DNA of 64,000 bases from Caballeronia sp. INDeC2 (GTDB lineage Bacteria; Pseudomonadota; Gammaproteobacteria; Burkholderiales; Burkholderiaceae). Position numbers and translations under genes: made by a program. The stretch is from assembly GCF_023631325.1 (NCBI RefSeq), contig NZ_JALQDG010000029.1:18237-82236 (forward strand). The letters run 5' to 3'. Under the pieces are notes generated by a model. It searched no databases. It was not told the DNA's origin and saw nothing but the letters and a program-made list of their open reading frames with translations. This document shows positions 17,093 to 25,950 of the stretch, piece by piece (the stretch's first letter is position 1; every line of letters begins with the position of its first letter).

Positions 17093-17488
17093 TTACGCGG
17101 CCTGCCGGGCTCGTTCCTCCTCCACCATGCGGGCATGCGCATACACGCGATCGCGTTCACGCGCGACGAGCGTGCGCTTGCGCGCGAGCGTCTGACGATG
17201 ATATTTCGGGTCGCCCATCTGCATCACGTATTCGCCGTGACGATAACGCAAATAGCGCTGGAAGAACTCCGCACCCGGCAACCCATTATCGAGCGCCATG
17301 AGCACGCCGTAGTCGATGTCGTTCACATCGGCGAGCGTCTTGATCGCGGATTCGAGCGCGGCATAACGCTGCGGCAGCGGCACGCCCTTGTCGCATTGTG
17401 CATGAAAACGCTGATAGGTCAGCACCTGCCCGTGCGACGCACAACGCCATAACGCTTTCGCAAGCCGTTGACTGAGTTCCGTTTCCAC
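17093..17488 (-). CDS. Conserved hypothetical protein, 131 residues
   Basis: A cytoplasmic protein rich in Arg, Ala and Glu, with no signal peptide or membrane segment. I start it at a GTG (VETELSQRLAKALWRC) because GGGAGGAAAC lies directly upstream; an ATG at 17536 would add 16 residues without homology or ribosome site. Stretches such as LADVNDIDYGVLMALDNGLPGAEFFQRYLRYRHG and a charged C-terminal helix (ARKRTLVARERDRVYAHARMVEE) are non-random, but I do not recognise the family. Confidence 0.6.
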   Translation of the reverse strand: METELSQRLAKALWRCASHGQVLTYQRFHAQCDKGVPLPQRYAALESAIKTLADVNDIDYGVLMALDNGLPGAEFFQRYLRYRHGEYVMQMGDPKYHRQTLARKRTLVARERDRVYAHARMVEEERARQAA

Positions 17489-18387
17489 GTTTCCTCCCGC
17501 ATTGTGCGGATCGTATGCGTGACATTGCACTGTCACTCGAAAAATCGACGACGGTAACCGAGTGCCTGGAAATCACCTGCAATGCCAAGAGATAGGTACG
17601 ATGCTCGCCACTGCGCTTCATTGAAACATGCGGCGCGAGGGCGCTACGCTAAAGCACACGTTCGACAAAACTTCGTCTAAATACGTTTTTATAAAAGGCG
17701 CGCGTTTTTATTTCCCGCGCCGAAAGAAAGAACGGGAATAACCGAGAATGCGAAATACATTAGACGCCGACGCTTATCAGCTCTTGCGCGATGCGCTGCT
17801 ACACCGCGCACGACACCACACGGCCGTCTGCGCGGCAGTGACTTGCGGAATAACATCTGATGCCGCAAAGCAACGCGAAGCGCCCATTCTGCGCGCTTCG
17901 CTTTATTATCGGGCTCGACGAGCCCGGTTGAATTTCACACTACCGTTCATGCGGCCGCTGCGATCCGATTACATGCTAGCAAACATATTGCGGGAAACCA
18001 AGGAGAGTTTCCGCATGGAAGAACGCTGCGTCTTTTCATGCGGTTGTCATTCGGCATATTTTTCCCGCGCCCGATCAGGGTTTAACACGTCGTTAAAAAA
18101 CGATTAAGCCGCTAAAGCGAGTGCGCTAAACCGAACGCACGGTAATTCCCCTGTACTGTTTCGCTCCCAGGCGCACGACTCTACTCGCGGCACAGTCCTT
18201 AAGATTGGTTTAAGCCTATAGGACTAAAACGTGTCACAAGACGCAGGCAGCATAGCGGTTCGATCACTCCGCCTTGCATCCCGCTGCGAATCGGCTTTCA
18301 TGCGAACGTCCACGCGGATGGTCAGACCGGGCAACGCCGCACGCGCATTCCAACGGCGCGATCGGGCGCAGGCGATGACCATCCCAT
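17489..18387. other. Long non-coding stretch of about 900 bp
   Basis: No gene is supported here. A 119-codon open frame at 17748-18107 (+) has no recognisable motif and an atypical composition. The region includes GGCGCG...CGCGCC near 17698-17722 and AACGGGAATAACC near 17732, and AT-rich blocks around 18085-18110. Its plus-strand end is a strong terminator at 18391, so an untranslated transcript may cross it. Confidence 0.5.
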
Positions 18388-19911
18388 TCAGCCCGGCAGG
18401 AATGCCGGGCTTTTTTTATCCGCGACAGCAGCGGGCAAGTCGAAACGAAACGTCGTACCCGCGCCCTGCGTATCGATCATGCGAATCTGACTGCCGTGCA
18501 ATTGCAGCATGCGTTGCACGATGAGCAAGCCGAGCCCTCCGCGATGCGCGCCGCCCGAAGCAAACGGACGCTGAAAGAGCGCCTCGCGCATCGTGGGCGC
18601 GATGCCCGTCCCCGTGTCGCTGACAATGACTTCGACTCTGTCGGATCGATCGCGCGCCTGTGCAAGCGTCACGTCCACCGTGCCTTGCGCGGGCGTATGG
18701 CGGATCGCGTTGTCGAGCAGATTCGTGAGCACGCGTTCGATCATGCCGAGGTCCGCCACGACGCTCGGCAAGCGCGGCGCGATCTGCGCAGTCAGGCGCA
18801 CGCCTTTGGACTGCGCGGGCAGCTCGAACTTCTCGAATACGTCCTGCACGAGATCGGCCAGCGAGAACGGCTCGGCTTCCGGCGCGACCATGCCGTGTTC
18901 GAGCTTCGCGAGCTCGAACAACGATTGCGCGAGATGCCCGACCTTCGCGCTCTGCGCAAGCGCGATCGACAGATAGCGGCGTCTGTCGGCATCGGGCAGC
19001 GTATCGGACTTGAGCGACAGCGTTTCCAGATAACCATGCAGCGACGATAGCGGCGTGCGCAAATCGTGCGAGATATTCGCGACCATCTCGCGACGCTCGC
19101 GATCCTGCCGGCCGAGCGCGCGCCATTGCTCGCCGATGCGCTCGGCCATCTGCGCGAACGCGCTTTCGAGCACGGCGATCTCGTCGCGTTCCTTCTCGCG
19201 CGCGCCGGATGCGGCCGCCTTCGGCATCGAAGGCAAAGGCGGCTCCGCGGGCGCGCCGTTGGCGTCGAATTTGCGCATCGCTTCCGTGAGCCGCCGCAGC
19301 GGGCGTGTAACGAGCCCGAACGCGACCACGCCCGCGACGAGCCCGAGCAAGGTGACGAGGCCCATCGACGCGAGCGTGGTGCGCAAAACCGCGCTCGCCG
19401 ATGCCTTCGCGGCCAGCGCGTCGTGCTCTTCGCCGAGCAGCATGACATAGACGTAGCCGAACGGCGGCTTGCCGGGCGCGGAGAGCGGCGCGGCGCTGAA
19501 CACCTTGCGCTTGTCGGCGCTGCGCGGATCGTCGCCCAGAATCGGCAAGGGAGCGCCATCGAGAAACTTGCGCACCGGCGCGAGATCGACGTGATCGCGC
19601 TTGACGTGCCCAGGCGGTGCATCGTCGGCGCGCACGCGGCCCGTGTCGTCGAGCAGATAGACCTCGACGCTCGGGTTCACCACCATCAATTGACTGAAGA
19701 GACGGCGCACGGCGGGCGCGTCGATATCGTGTGCATCGGCGAGCGCGCCATCATGCGCGATGTGCGCCGCAAGCCCGCGTGAGAGGCTTTGAATGACTTC
19801 CTTCTCGCGCAGATCGCTCGCACGTATTTGCAGCCATGCCGACGCGCCGCAGCACGCAAGCAGCAGCACGCAAAACACCGCGAAGAGCCGTTGAGACAGC
19901 GTGAGCTTCAC
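18388..19911 (-). CDS. Membrane sensor histidine kinase controlling the Msr module
   Basis: A 507-residue kinase. TM1 is at residues 9-28 (LFAVFCVLLLACCGASAW). A periplasmic sensor segment (about 30-170) contains VNPSVEVYLLDDTGRVRADD, and TM2 is near 180-202. A HAMP-like linker follows (RPLRRLTEAMRKF). HisKA has MVANISHDLRTPLSSLHGYLE. HATPase shows NLLDNAIRHTP, DTGTGIAPTM and GLGLLIVQRML. It overlaps the response-regulator gene by 4 bp and is divergent, through that gene, from msrB-dipZ-msrA. This suggests it senses an envelope oxidative or thiol signal. Its last codons overlap a plus-strand terminator hairpin. Confidence 0.9.
   Translation of the reverse strand: MKLTLSQRLFAVFCVLLLACCGASAWLQIRASDLREKEVIQSLSRGLAAHIAHDGALADAHDIDAPAVRRLFSQLMVVNPSVEVYLLDDTGRVRADDAPPGHVKRDHVDLAPVRKFLDGAPLPILGDDPRSADKRKVFSAAPLSAPGKPPFGYVYVMLLGEEHDALAAKASASAVLRTTLASMGLVTLLGLVAGVVAFGLVTRPLRRLTEAMRKFDANGAPAEPPLPSMPKAAASGAREKERDEIAVLESAFAQMAERIGEQWRALGRQDRERREMVANISHDLRTPLSSLHGYLETLSLKSDTLPDADRRRYLSIALAQSAKVGHLAQSLFELAKLEHGMVAPEAEPFSLADLVQDVFEKFELPAQSKGVRLTAQIAPRLPSVVADLGMIERVLTNLLDNAIRHTPAQGTVDVTLAQARDRSDRVEVIVSDTGTGIAPTMREALFQRPFASGGAHRGGLGLLIVQRMLQLHGSQIRMIDTQGAGTTFRFDLPAAVADKKSPAFLPG
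18391..18417 (+). terminator. Strong plus-strand terminator inside the 3' end of the kinase gene
   Basis: GCCCGGCA and TGCCGGGC form a perfect 8-bp stem with a GGAA tetraloop followed by seven T residues. It points rightward, opposite to the kinase gene, and covers that gene's last nine codons. It must serve a transcript coming from the non-coding stretch to its left, or prevent read-through into the kinase gene. Confidence 0.8.
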
Positions 19912-20639
19912 GGCGTGACGTCCTTGCCTTCAGACGATTGCGCCGCGAGCTTGTAGCCGTGGCCCCATACCGTGAGAATGCGCTTCGGATCGGCCGCGTC
20001 CTTCTCGACTTTCGCGCGCAGCCGGTTGATATGCGTGTTGACGGTGTGCTCATAACCTTCATGCCGATAACCCCACACCGCATTGAGCAGGTCCATGCGC
20101 GAGAACACCTTGCCCGGATGACGCGCGAAGTGATACAGCAGATCGAATTCGCGCGGCGTGAGTTCGATGCGCGCGCCATCGACCCATGCCTCGCGCGCGA
20201 GAGGATCGATCCCGATGCCCGCAACCTCGATGCGCCCCGTGTCGAGCCGCGAGTCCTTCGCGACTGCATCGACGCGGCGCAGCAACGCTTTCACGCGCGC
20301 GACGAGTTCGAGCACCGAGAACGGCTTCGCGAGATAGTCGTCCGCACCGAGTTCGAGACCGAGTATGCGATGCACCTCGCTGGAACGCGCGCTCGTGATG
20401 ATGATCGGTGTATAACGCGTCATGGCGCGCGCGCGCCGGCAAATCTCGAGGCCATCGACGCCGGGCAGCATCAGATCGAGAATCAGCGCGTCCCAGCCGC
20501 CCTGCTCCAGCAGGCGCAGCCCTTCGGCGCCATCGGCGCTATGCACGACTTCATAGCGCTCGTCGCGCAGGTTGAGACTCAGCACATCGGCGATATGCAT
20601 GTCGTCTTCGACGATCAGAATGCGTTTCGGATGATCCAT
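19908..20639 (-). CDS. OmpR/PhoB-family response regulator
   Basis: A 243-residue regulator. The receiver domain shows ILIVEDDMHIADVL, phospho-Asp in DALILDLMLPGVDGLE, IIITSARSS and the Lys in YLAKPFS. The winged-helix output domain contains LTPREFDLLYHFARHPGKVFSRMDLL and YEHTVNTHINRLRAKVE, ending in TVWGHGYKL. I start at MDHPKRILIVEDD; the ATG 72 bp upstream extends into unrelated sequence. Its start faces msrB across a 155-bp intergenic region, so it probably controls both its own operon and the Msr module. Confidence 0.92.
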   Translation of the reverse strand: MDHPKRILIVEDDMHIADVLSLNLRDERYEVVHSADGAEGLRLLEQGGWDALILDLMLPGVDGLEICRRARAMTRYTPIIITSARSSEVHRILGLELGADDYLAKPFSVLELVARVKALLRRVDAVAKDSRLDTGRIEVAGIGIDPLAREAWVDGARIELTPREFDLLYHFARHPGKVFSRMDLLNAVWGYRHEGYEHTVNTHINRLRAKVEKDAADPKRILTVWGHGYKLAAQSSEGKDVTP

Positions 20640-20794
20640 GAGCGAATGTCGTCGCAGAAGAAATGGACGCGTCGGTGCCATTGTGCAGAAAAGTGCGCGC
20701 CGAAGTATCACATTTAATTTAACTTTCGGTGAGGACTCGGGGATGCGCGCGCGACTACGATGCGTTCATCCCACTCGAAAACGAGGACCGCATC

Positions 20795-21310
20795 ATGCAA
20801 ACCCGCCGCCGCTTTCTCCTGACGGGCACCGCGGCCGCCGCCGCCGCGTTCGCTCTGGGCGGACGCCTGCGCGCGCTCGCGGCCGGTCCCGAAGCGCAGA
20901 CGCCGTCGCAGGAACGCTTCGAAATCGTCCATACCGATGACGAATGGCGCCGCCTGCTCAATCCGGTGCAGTTCGACGTGCTGCGGCGCGAAGGCACCGA
21001 GCGCCCCTATACGAGTCCGCTGAACGACGAGCATCGCGCGGGCATGTTCAGTTGCGCGGGCTGCAAGCTGACGGTGTTTTCGTCGCGCGCCAAGTTCGAT
21101 AGTCACACGGGCTGGCCGAGCTTCTGGGCGCCCCTCGATCACGCGGTCGCGACGCGCATCGACGGTTCGTTCGGCGTCGAGCGCACGGAAGTGCATTGCC
21201 GGCGCTGCGGCGGTCATCTGGGCCACGTCTTCGACGACGGACCGAAACCGACAGGCCTGCGCTACTGCATGAACGGCGTCGCGATGACGTTCACGCCAGG
21301 CGCGGCCTGA
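20795..21310 (+). CDS. msrB: Tat-exported methionine-R-sulfoxide reductase MsrB
   Basis: A 171-residue MsrB with a twin-arginine signal (TRRRFLLTGTAAAAAAFALGG, residues 3-23), so it is exported folded to the periplasm. Zinc cysteines are C87/C90 (FSCAGCK) and C135/C138 (HCRRCGG), and the catalytic Cys is C158 in RYCMNG. In many MsrBs a resolving Cys lies in the GCGWPSF segment; here it is HTGWPSF, so the enzyme has no resolving cysteine. It reduces the R epimer of methionine sulfoxide in envelope proteins. The start is at MQTRRRF. It is the first gene of a three-gene unit with dipZ and msrA. Confidence 0.92.
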   Translation: MQTRRRFLLTGTAAAAAAFALGGRLRALAAGPEAQTPSQERFEIVHTDDEWRRLLNPVQFDVLRREGTERPYTSPLNDEHRAGMFSCAGCKLTVFSSRAKFDSHTGWPSFWAPLDHAVATRIDGSFGVERTEVHCRRCGGHLGHVFDDGPKPTGLRYCMNGVAMTFTPGAA

Positions 21311-21349
21311 CTGCGTTCACATTACGATCAACCTCGACCCGACATCATC

Positions 21350-23125
21350 ATGTTGCTCCTCGTCCTTGCCTATCTCGGCGGCGCGCTGACGATCCTCAGT
21401 CCGTGCATCCTGCCGGTGCTTCCTTTCGTGTTCTCGCGCGCGGATCAGCCGTTCATGAAGAGCGGCCTGCCTCTGCTCGCGGGCATGGGCCTCACCTTCG
21501 CCGTGGTCGCAACGCTCGCGGCCGTGGGCGGCGGCTGGGTCACGCAGGCGAATCAATACGGCCGCTGGGCCGCTATCGTGTTGCTCGCGGTCTTCGGCCT
21601 CACGCTGCTTCTGCCGCGCCTCGCCGAGCGTGTGATGCATCCGCTCGTCAGCGCGGGCAATCGACTCACCGCGTTCGCGCAGCGCGGCGACGGCCAGCCG
21701 GGCTTCGGCGGATCGTTCGTGCTCGGCATTGCGACGGGGCTGCTGTGGGCGCCGTGCGCCGGTCCGATCCTCGGTCTCGTGCTGACGGGCGCGGCGCTCA
21801 ACGGCGCGAGCGTCGGCACCACGCTGCTCTTGCTCGCCTATGCGGCCGGCGCGGCGACGTCGCTCGCGGTCGCGTTGCTGATCGGCGGCCGTGTGTTCGC
21901 CGCGATGAAGCGCTCGCTCGGTGCGGGCGAATGGGTGCGGCGCGGCATCGGCGCGGCGATGCTGCTCGGCGTCGTCGCGATCTCGCTCAGGCTCGACACC
22001 GGCGTGCTCGCTCGCGTATCGACGGTGGCGACCTCCGGTATCGAACAGCAACTCGTCGATAAGCTCTCGAACAAGAACAATGGCGCGGTGATGGCGTCCG
22101 CCAACGCCAGCAACAACGGTGCCGCGATGATGCGTGCAAACACCGCGCCGTTGCCCGTGGAGGGCACGCTTCCGTCGCTCGATGGCGCGGTGCAATGGAT
22201 CAACTCGCCGCCGCTCACGAAAGAAGCGTTGCGCGGCAAGGTCGTGCTCGTCGATGTATGGACGTACTCATGCATCAACTGCCTGCGCACGCTGCCGTAT
22301 CTGAAGACATGGGCGCAGAAGTACCGCGATCAGGGGCTCGTCGTGATCGGCGTGCATGCGCCGGAGTTCGCATTCGAGCGCAATGTCGATAACGTGAAGC
22401 AGGCGATTCACGATCTCGGTATCGATTATCCCGTCGCGATCGACAATAACTTTGCGATCTGGCGCGCGCTGAACAATCAATATTGGCCGGCCCACTATTT
22501 CATCGATGCACAGGGCAATATCCGTTATCACCACTTCGGCGAGGGCGACTATGCGCACTCCGAGCACGTGATCCAGCAACTGCTCGCCGAAGCGGGCCAC
22601 GGCGCGGCGCCGTCTCTGGCGATGACAGACGATGCCATCGGCCAGGGCGCGATGATGCAGGCCGACAATACGGACATGCGTTCGCCGGAAACGTATATCG
22701 GTTACGAGCGCGCGCAGCAGTTCATGTCGCCCGGCGGCGAAACGCCCGATCGCCTTCACGACTATGCCGCGCCAAAGGCGCTCGATGTCAACGACTGGGG
22801 TCTCGCGGGCGCGTGGAAAGTCGGCGCGGAGCACGCGACGCTCGAAGGCGCGAACGGCCGCATCGTGTATCGCTTTCATGCGCGCGATCTGCATCTCGTG
22901 CTCGGACCGTCGAAGGACGGCAAGCCTGTACGTTTTCGTGTGAGCATCGATGGCGCGGCGCCGGGCGCTTCGCGCGGCAGCGACGTGCAGGCCGATGGCA
23001 GCGGCACGGTGACCGGACAACGCCTCTATCAGCTCGTGCGGCAAGCGGGCCCGGTCGCGGATCGCACGTTCACGATCGAATTTCTCGACCCCGGGGTCGA
23101 AGCGTACGCGTTCACGTTCGGTTGA
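21350..23125 (+). CDS. DipZ-like CcdA-thioredoxin fusion (thiol transfer across the inner membrane)
   Basis: A 591-residue three-domain protein. Residues 1-225 are a CcdA/DsbD-type membrane domain with the redox cysteines C19 (LSPCILPVLPF) and C136 (WAPCAGPILG). Residues about 270-415 are a TlpA/thioredoxin-like domain with C308 and C311 in WTYSCINCLRTLP. Residues about 450-591 are a beta-rich DipZ C-terminal domain (GAWKVGAEHATLEGANGRIVYRF). It carries electrons from cytoplasmic thioredoxin to periplasmic acceptors. Lying between msrB and msrA with 39-bp and 29-bp gaps, its natural clients are those two one-cysteine reductases. Confidence 0.9.
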   Translation: MLLLVLAYLGGALTILSPCILPVLPFVFSRADQPFMKSGLPLLAGMGLTFAVVATLAAVGGGWVTQANQYGRWAAIVLLAVFGLTLLLPRLAERVMHPLVSAGNRLTAFAQRGDGQPGFGGSFVLGIATGLLWAPCAGPILGLVLTGAALNGASVGTTLLLLAYAAGAATSLAVALLIGGRVFAAMKRSLGAGEWVRRGIGAAMLLGVVAISLRLDTGVLARVSTVATSGIEQQLVDKLSNKNNGAVMASANASNNGAAMMRANTAPLPVEGTLPSLDGAVQWINSPPLTKEALRGKVVLVDVWTYSCINCLRTLPYLKTWAQKYRDQGLVVIGVHAPEFAFERNVDNVKQAIHDLGIDYPVAIDNNFAIWRALNNQYWPAHYFIDAQGNIRYHHFGEGDYAHSEHVIQQLLAEAGHGAAPSLAMTDDAIGQGAMMQADNTDMRSPETYIGYERAQQFMSPGGETPDRLHDYAAPKALDVNDWGLAGAWKVGAEHATLEGANGRIVYRFHARDLHLVLGPSKDGKPVRFRVSIDGAAPGASRGSDVQADGSGTVTGQRLYQLVRQAGPVADRTFTIEFLDPGVEAYAFTFG

Positions 23126-23154
23126 ACGAGACTTATCGATATCGAGGAGCAACG

Positions 23155-23868
23155 ATGTTCAAGACCACCAGCAAGACATTCAAGGCCGCGAGCGTGGCCA
23201 TGCTGTTCGCGGGCGCGTTCGCATTGCAGCGCGTCGCGCATTCGAGCGAGGCAGCCGTGAAGATCCCGCCGCCCGCGCACGACGAAACCGCGGGCGCCGT
23301 GCACACCGAAACCGCCGTGTTCGCAGGCGGTTGTTTCTGGGGCGTGCAAGGCGTGTTTCAGCACGTGCGCGGCGTAAAAGAAGTGATGTCGGGTTATGCG
23401 GGCGGCGCGGCCGACACTGCGCAATACGGTCGCGTCAGCGAAGGCGATACGGGTCACGCGGAATCGGTGCGCATCACGTACGATCCGGCGCAGGTTTCCT
23501 ACGGCAAGCTCTTGCAGATTTTCTTCTCCGTCGCGCACAACCCGACCGAGCTGAACTATCAAGGCCCGGATCACGGCACGCAATATCGCTCGGCTGTGTT
23601 TCCGACCAATGCGGCGCAGCGCGATATCGCCGATGCGTATATCGCGCAACTCGACAAGGCGCACGTCTACAGCGGCAGGATCGTCACGAAGGTCGAAGAG
23701 TACAAGGGCTTCTATCCGGCCGAAGGCTATCACCAGAACTACCTGACGGAACATCCGGATAGCCCGTATATCGCGATCAACGATCTGCCGAAGGTGGCAA
23801 ACTTGAAGCAGATGTTTCCGGGCGCGTATCGTCAGGATGCGGTGCTCGTGACGGTCGCGTCCAGATAA
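23155..23868 (+). CDS. msrA: Exported methionine-S-sulfoxide reductase MsrA
   Basis: A 237-residue MsrA with an N-terminal export or anchor segment (SVAMLFAGAFALQRV, residues 13-27) and the catalytic GGCFWG motif at C60. Conserved substrate residues follow in SGYAGG, YGRVSEGDTGHAESV and the NPTELNYQGPDHGTQYRS region. C60 is the only cysteine in the whole protein, so the usual C-terminal resolving cysteines are missing. AGGAGCAACG precedes the ATG. The end of the gene overlaps the 3' end of the convergent aminotransferase gene by 37 bp. With MsrB it covers both sulfoxide epimers in the envelope. Confidence 0.92.
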   Translation: MFKTTSKTFKAASVAMLFAGAFALQRVAHSSEAAVKIPPPAHDETAGAVHTETAVFAGGCFWGVQGVFQHVRGVKEVMSGYAGGAADTAQYGRVSEGDTGHAESVRITYDPAQVSYGKLLQIFFSVAHNPTELNYQGPDHGTQYRSAVFPTNAAQRDIADAYIAQLDKAHVYSGRIVTKVEEYKGFYPAEGYHQNYLTEHPDSPYIAINDLPKVANLKQMFPGAYRQDAVLVTVASR

Positions 23869-24959
23869 GCGTCGAGAAGCCCGACGACCTCGGGCATGTT
23901 GCGTCTGCCGAAGCCGAGCCGCACATGCGCGTCGCCGTGATCGATCAGCGTCGAGGGCAGCAGCAGGATGCCCGTGCATTCGAGCAGTTCGGCACAGAAC
24001 TGCTCGGCGTGACCGCGCTTCAAACGCACGAAGCCGATCGTGCCCGCGCGCGGACGATGCCATGCGAAGCGATCCGCGTGACGCGCGAAGAAGTCGTCGA
24101 GCACGCGCAGATTGGCGCGCACGATCGCCATACTGCGTTCGATGAGCGCATCGGTGTAACGCACCGCGATCGCCGCAAGATACTCGCTCGGCGCGCTATT
24201 GCTGATGGTTAGATAGTCCTTGAACGTGCTCATGCGTTCGAGCACCTGCGCGCTCTTCGTCGCAATCCATCCGAGACGCAGACCCGCGAGCCCATGGGTC
24301 TTCGACAGCGCGCCGAGCGAGATGGCGCGCTCGTACACGTCGCACGCAGCGGGCAGACGATCGGCGGGATCGTGCTCCAACCCGCGATACACCTCGTCGC
24401 TGAAGAGCCATAACCCGTGCTTACGAGCGAACGCGACGATCGCATCGAACACGTCGCGCGACGGCAGGTAACCAGTCGGATTGTGCGGCGCGCAGATCAC
24501 GAGCGCGCGCGTCGCCGGGGTGAGGAGCTTTTCGAGTTCGTCCGGATCGAGCGCCCAGCCCGCTTCCTCGCGCGCTCGCCACGCCGACACGCTCACGCCC
24601 AGCGCCTCGGCCACCGCATAGTGCGACTGATAACCCGGCATATGCACGATCGCGTGATCGCCCGCTGCGAGCATCGTGTGCATGAACGAATAGATGGCCT
24701 CCTGTGCGCCCGTATGCACGATGATTTCATCTGCGTCGATGTGCTCGTACAGCATCGCGAGTTCGCGTCGCAGCGCCGGCGCGCCGGGATACTCGGTGTA
24801 GCCGAGCCAGGTGTCGCGCAATCCATCGATTGCATCGGGCTCGTACGCGAGCAATTCGCCGATCGACATCGATTCGGGATCGGAACTGCACAACAGATGG
24901 CGCGCGGTGAATTCGTGCCGCGCGAAATAGCGTTCGAGCTTGAAGGGAGTCGGTTGCAT
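23832..24959 (-). CDS. PLP-dependent class I/II aminotransferase
   Basis: A 375-residue fold-type I aminotransferase. The PLP-lysine motif is SLGALSKTHGLAGLRLGWIA. Other signatures are IVHTGAQEAIYSFMH, the NPTGY of ICAPHNPTGYLPSRDV and DEVYRGLEHD. It resembles alanine/aspartate-like aminotransferases of unknown substrate that often neighbour LysR or Lrp regulators; ArgP lies just upstream, divergent. It ends inside msrA on the other strand. Confidence 0.88.
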   Translation of the reverse strand: MQPTPFKLERYFARHEFTARHLLCSSDPESMSIGELLAYEPDAIDGLRDTWLGYTEYPGAPALRRELAMLYEHIDADEIIVHTGAQEAIYSFMHTMLAAGDHAIVHMPGYQSHYAVAEALGVSVSAWRAREEAGWALDPDELEKLLTPATRALVICAPHNPTGYLPSRDVFDAIVAFARKHGLWLFSDEVYRGLEHDPADRLPAACDVYERAISLGALSKTHGLAGLRLGWIATKSAQVLERMSTFKDYLTISNSAPSEYLAAIAVRYTDALIERSMAIVRANLRVLDDFFARHADRFAWHRPRAGTIGFVRLKRGHAEQFCAELLECTGILLLPSTLIDHGDAHVRLGFGRRNMPEVVGLLDAYLDATVTSTAS

Positions 24960-25053
24960 GCCGTCGCTTGATCGGGATCGAAGAAAGCCCTAGTCTGCAG
25001 TTTGGACGTGCATTCAAACAGCTAAACTTTCTAATTTCGGTTAAGGAACGCTA

Positions 25054-25947
25054 ATGCTCGACTACGCTCTGCTCGATGCGCTGCTCGCCGTCGTGCGCAC
25101 GGGATCCTTCGAGCGCGCGGCGCGCGATCTCAACGTCACGCCGTCGGCCGTGTCGCAGCGCGTGAAACTGCTGGAGGCGCGCGTGGGCAGCCTGCTCGTC
25201 AAGCGCGGCCAGCCGTGCGAAGCAACGGCATCGGGTGCGCTGCTGTGCCGTCACACCGAACGCGTGCAATTGCTGGAAGCGGAACTCGGCGGACGCATGC
25301 CGACCCTGCCAGGCACGCCGAGCGAACGGCGCGCGAAGCTGCGCATTGCGGTGAACGACGACAGCATGAGCACCTGGTTCATCGACGCCGCGGCGGACTT
25401 CTGCATCGAGCGCGAACTGATGCTGGATCTCGTCGTCGACGATCAGGATCACACCGCGCAGCGCATCCGCGAAGGCGACGTGCAAGGCGCGATCACCACG
25501 CAAGCCGAACCCGTGGCCGGCTGGCGTTCGATGAAGCTCGGGCGCATGCGTTATCGCGCCGTATGTTCACCCGCATACTTCGCGCGTCATTTCGCCGATG
25601 GCCTCACACGCGACGCGCTGCGCCGTGCGCCGTGCGTGAACTTCAACGATAAGGATGAGTTGCAGAAGCGCTTCATCAAACGCGTGAGCCGCGCAGATAT
25701 CGAGCCGCCCGCGCATGTGGTGCCGCACGGCGAGGGCTTCGTGCGGGCGTGCATATCTGGGCTTGCGTGGGGCATGTGTCCACAACGGCTAGTCGCGCAG
25801 CAGCTCGATAGTGGCGCACTCGTGGAAGTGTCGCCCGGCACGCGCTTCGATGTGGATCTCTATTGGCAAAGCTGGCGTCTTGCGCTCGGCTGGCTCGACG
25901 GCTTCAGCGCGATGCTGAAACATCGCGCCAAAACGTTTCTCGACTGA
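25054..25947 (+). CDS. argP: ArgP/IciA-type LysR regulator
   Basis: A 297-residue LysR-type regulator of the ArgP branch. The N terminus DYALLDALLAVVRTGSFERAARDLNVTPSAVSQRVKLLE is split here at its HTH near residues 20-40 and is characteristic (short start, AVSQRVK helix, LLVKRGQPC wing). ArgP regulates lysine/arginine export (argO/lysE). No LysE-family exporter lies beside it here; the divergent neighbour is an aminotransferase. The ATG follows TTAAGGAACGCTA. Confidence 0.85.
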   Translation: MLDYALLDALLAVVRTGSFERAARDLNVTPSAVSQRVKLLEARVGSLLVKRGQPCEATASGALLCRHTERVQLLEAELGGRMPTLPGTPSERRAKLRIAVNDDSMSTWFIDAAADFCIERELMLDLVVDDQDHTAQRIREGDVQGAITTQAEPVAGWRSMKLGRMRYRAVCSPAYFARHFADGLTRDALRRAPCVNFNDKDELQKRFIKRVSRADIEPPAHVVPHGEGFVRACISGLAWGMCPQRLVAQQLDSGALVEVSPGTRFDVDLYWQSWRLALGWLDGFSAMLKHRAKTFLD

Positions 25948-25950
25948 GTG

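Noticed and set aside
17748..18107. 119-codon plus-strand open frame
   Set aside because: No recognisable motif, no ribosome site and odd composition; treated as part of a non-coding gap.
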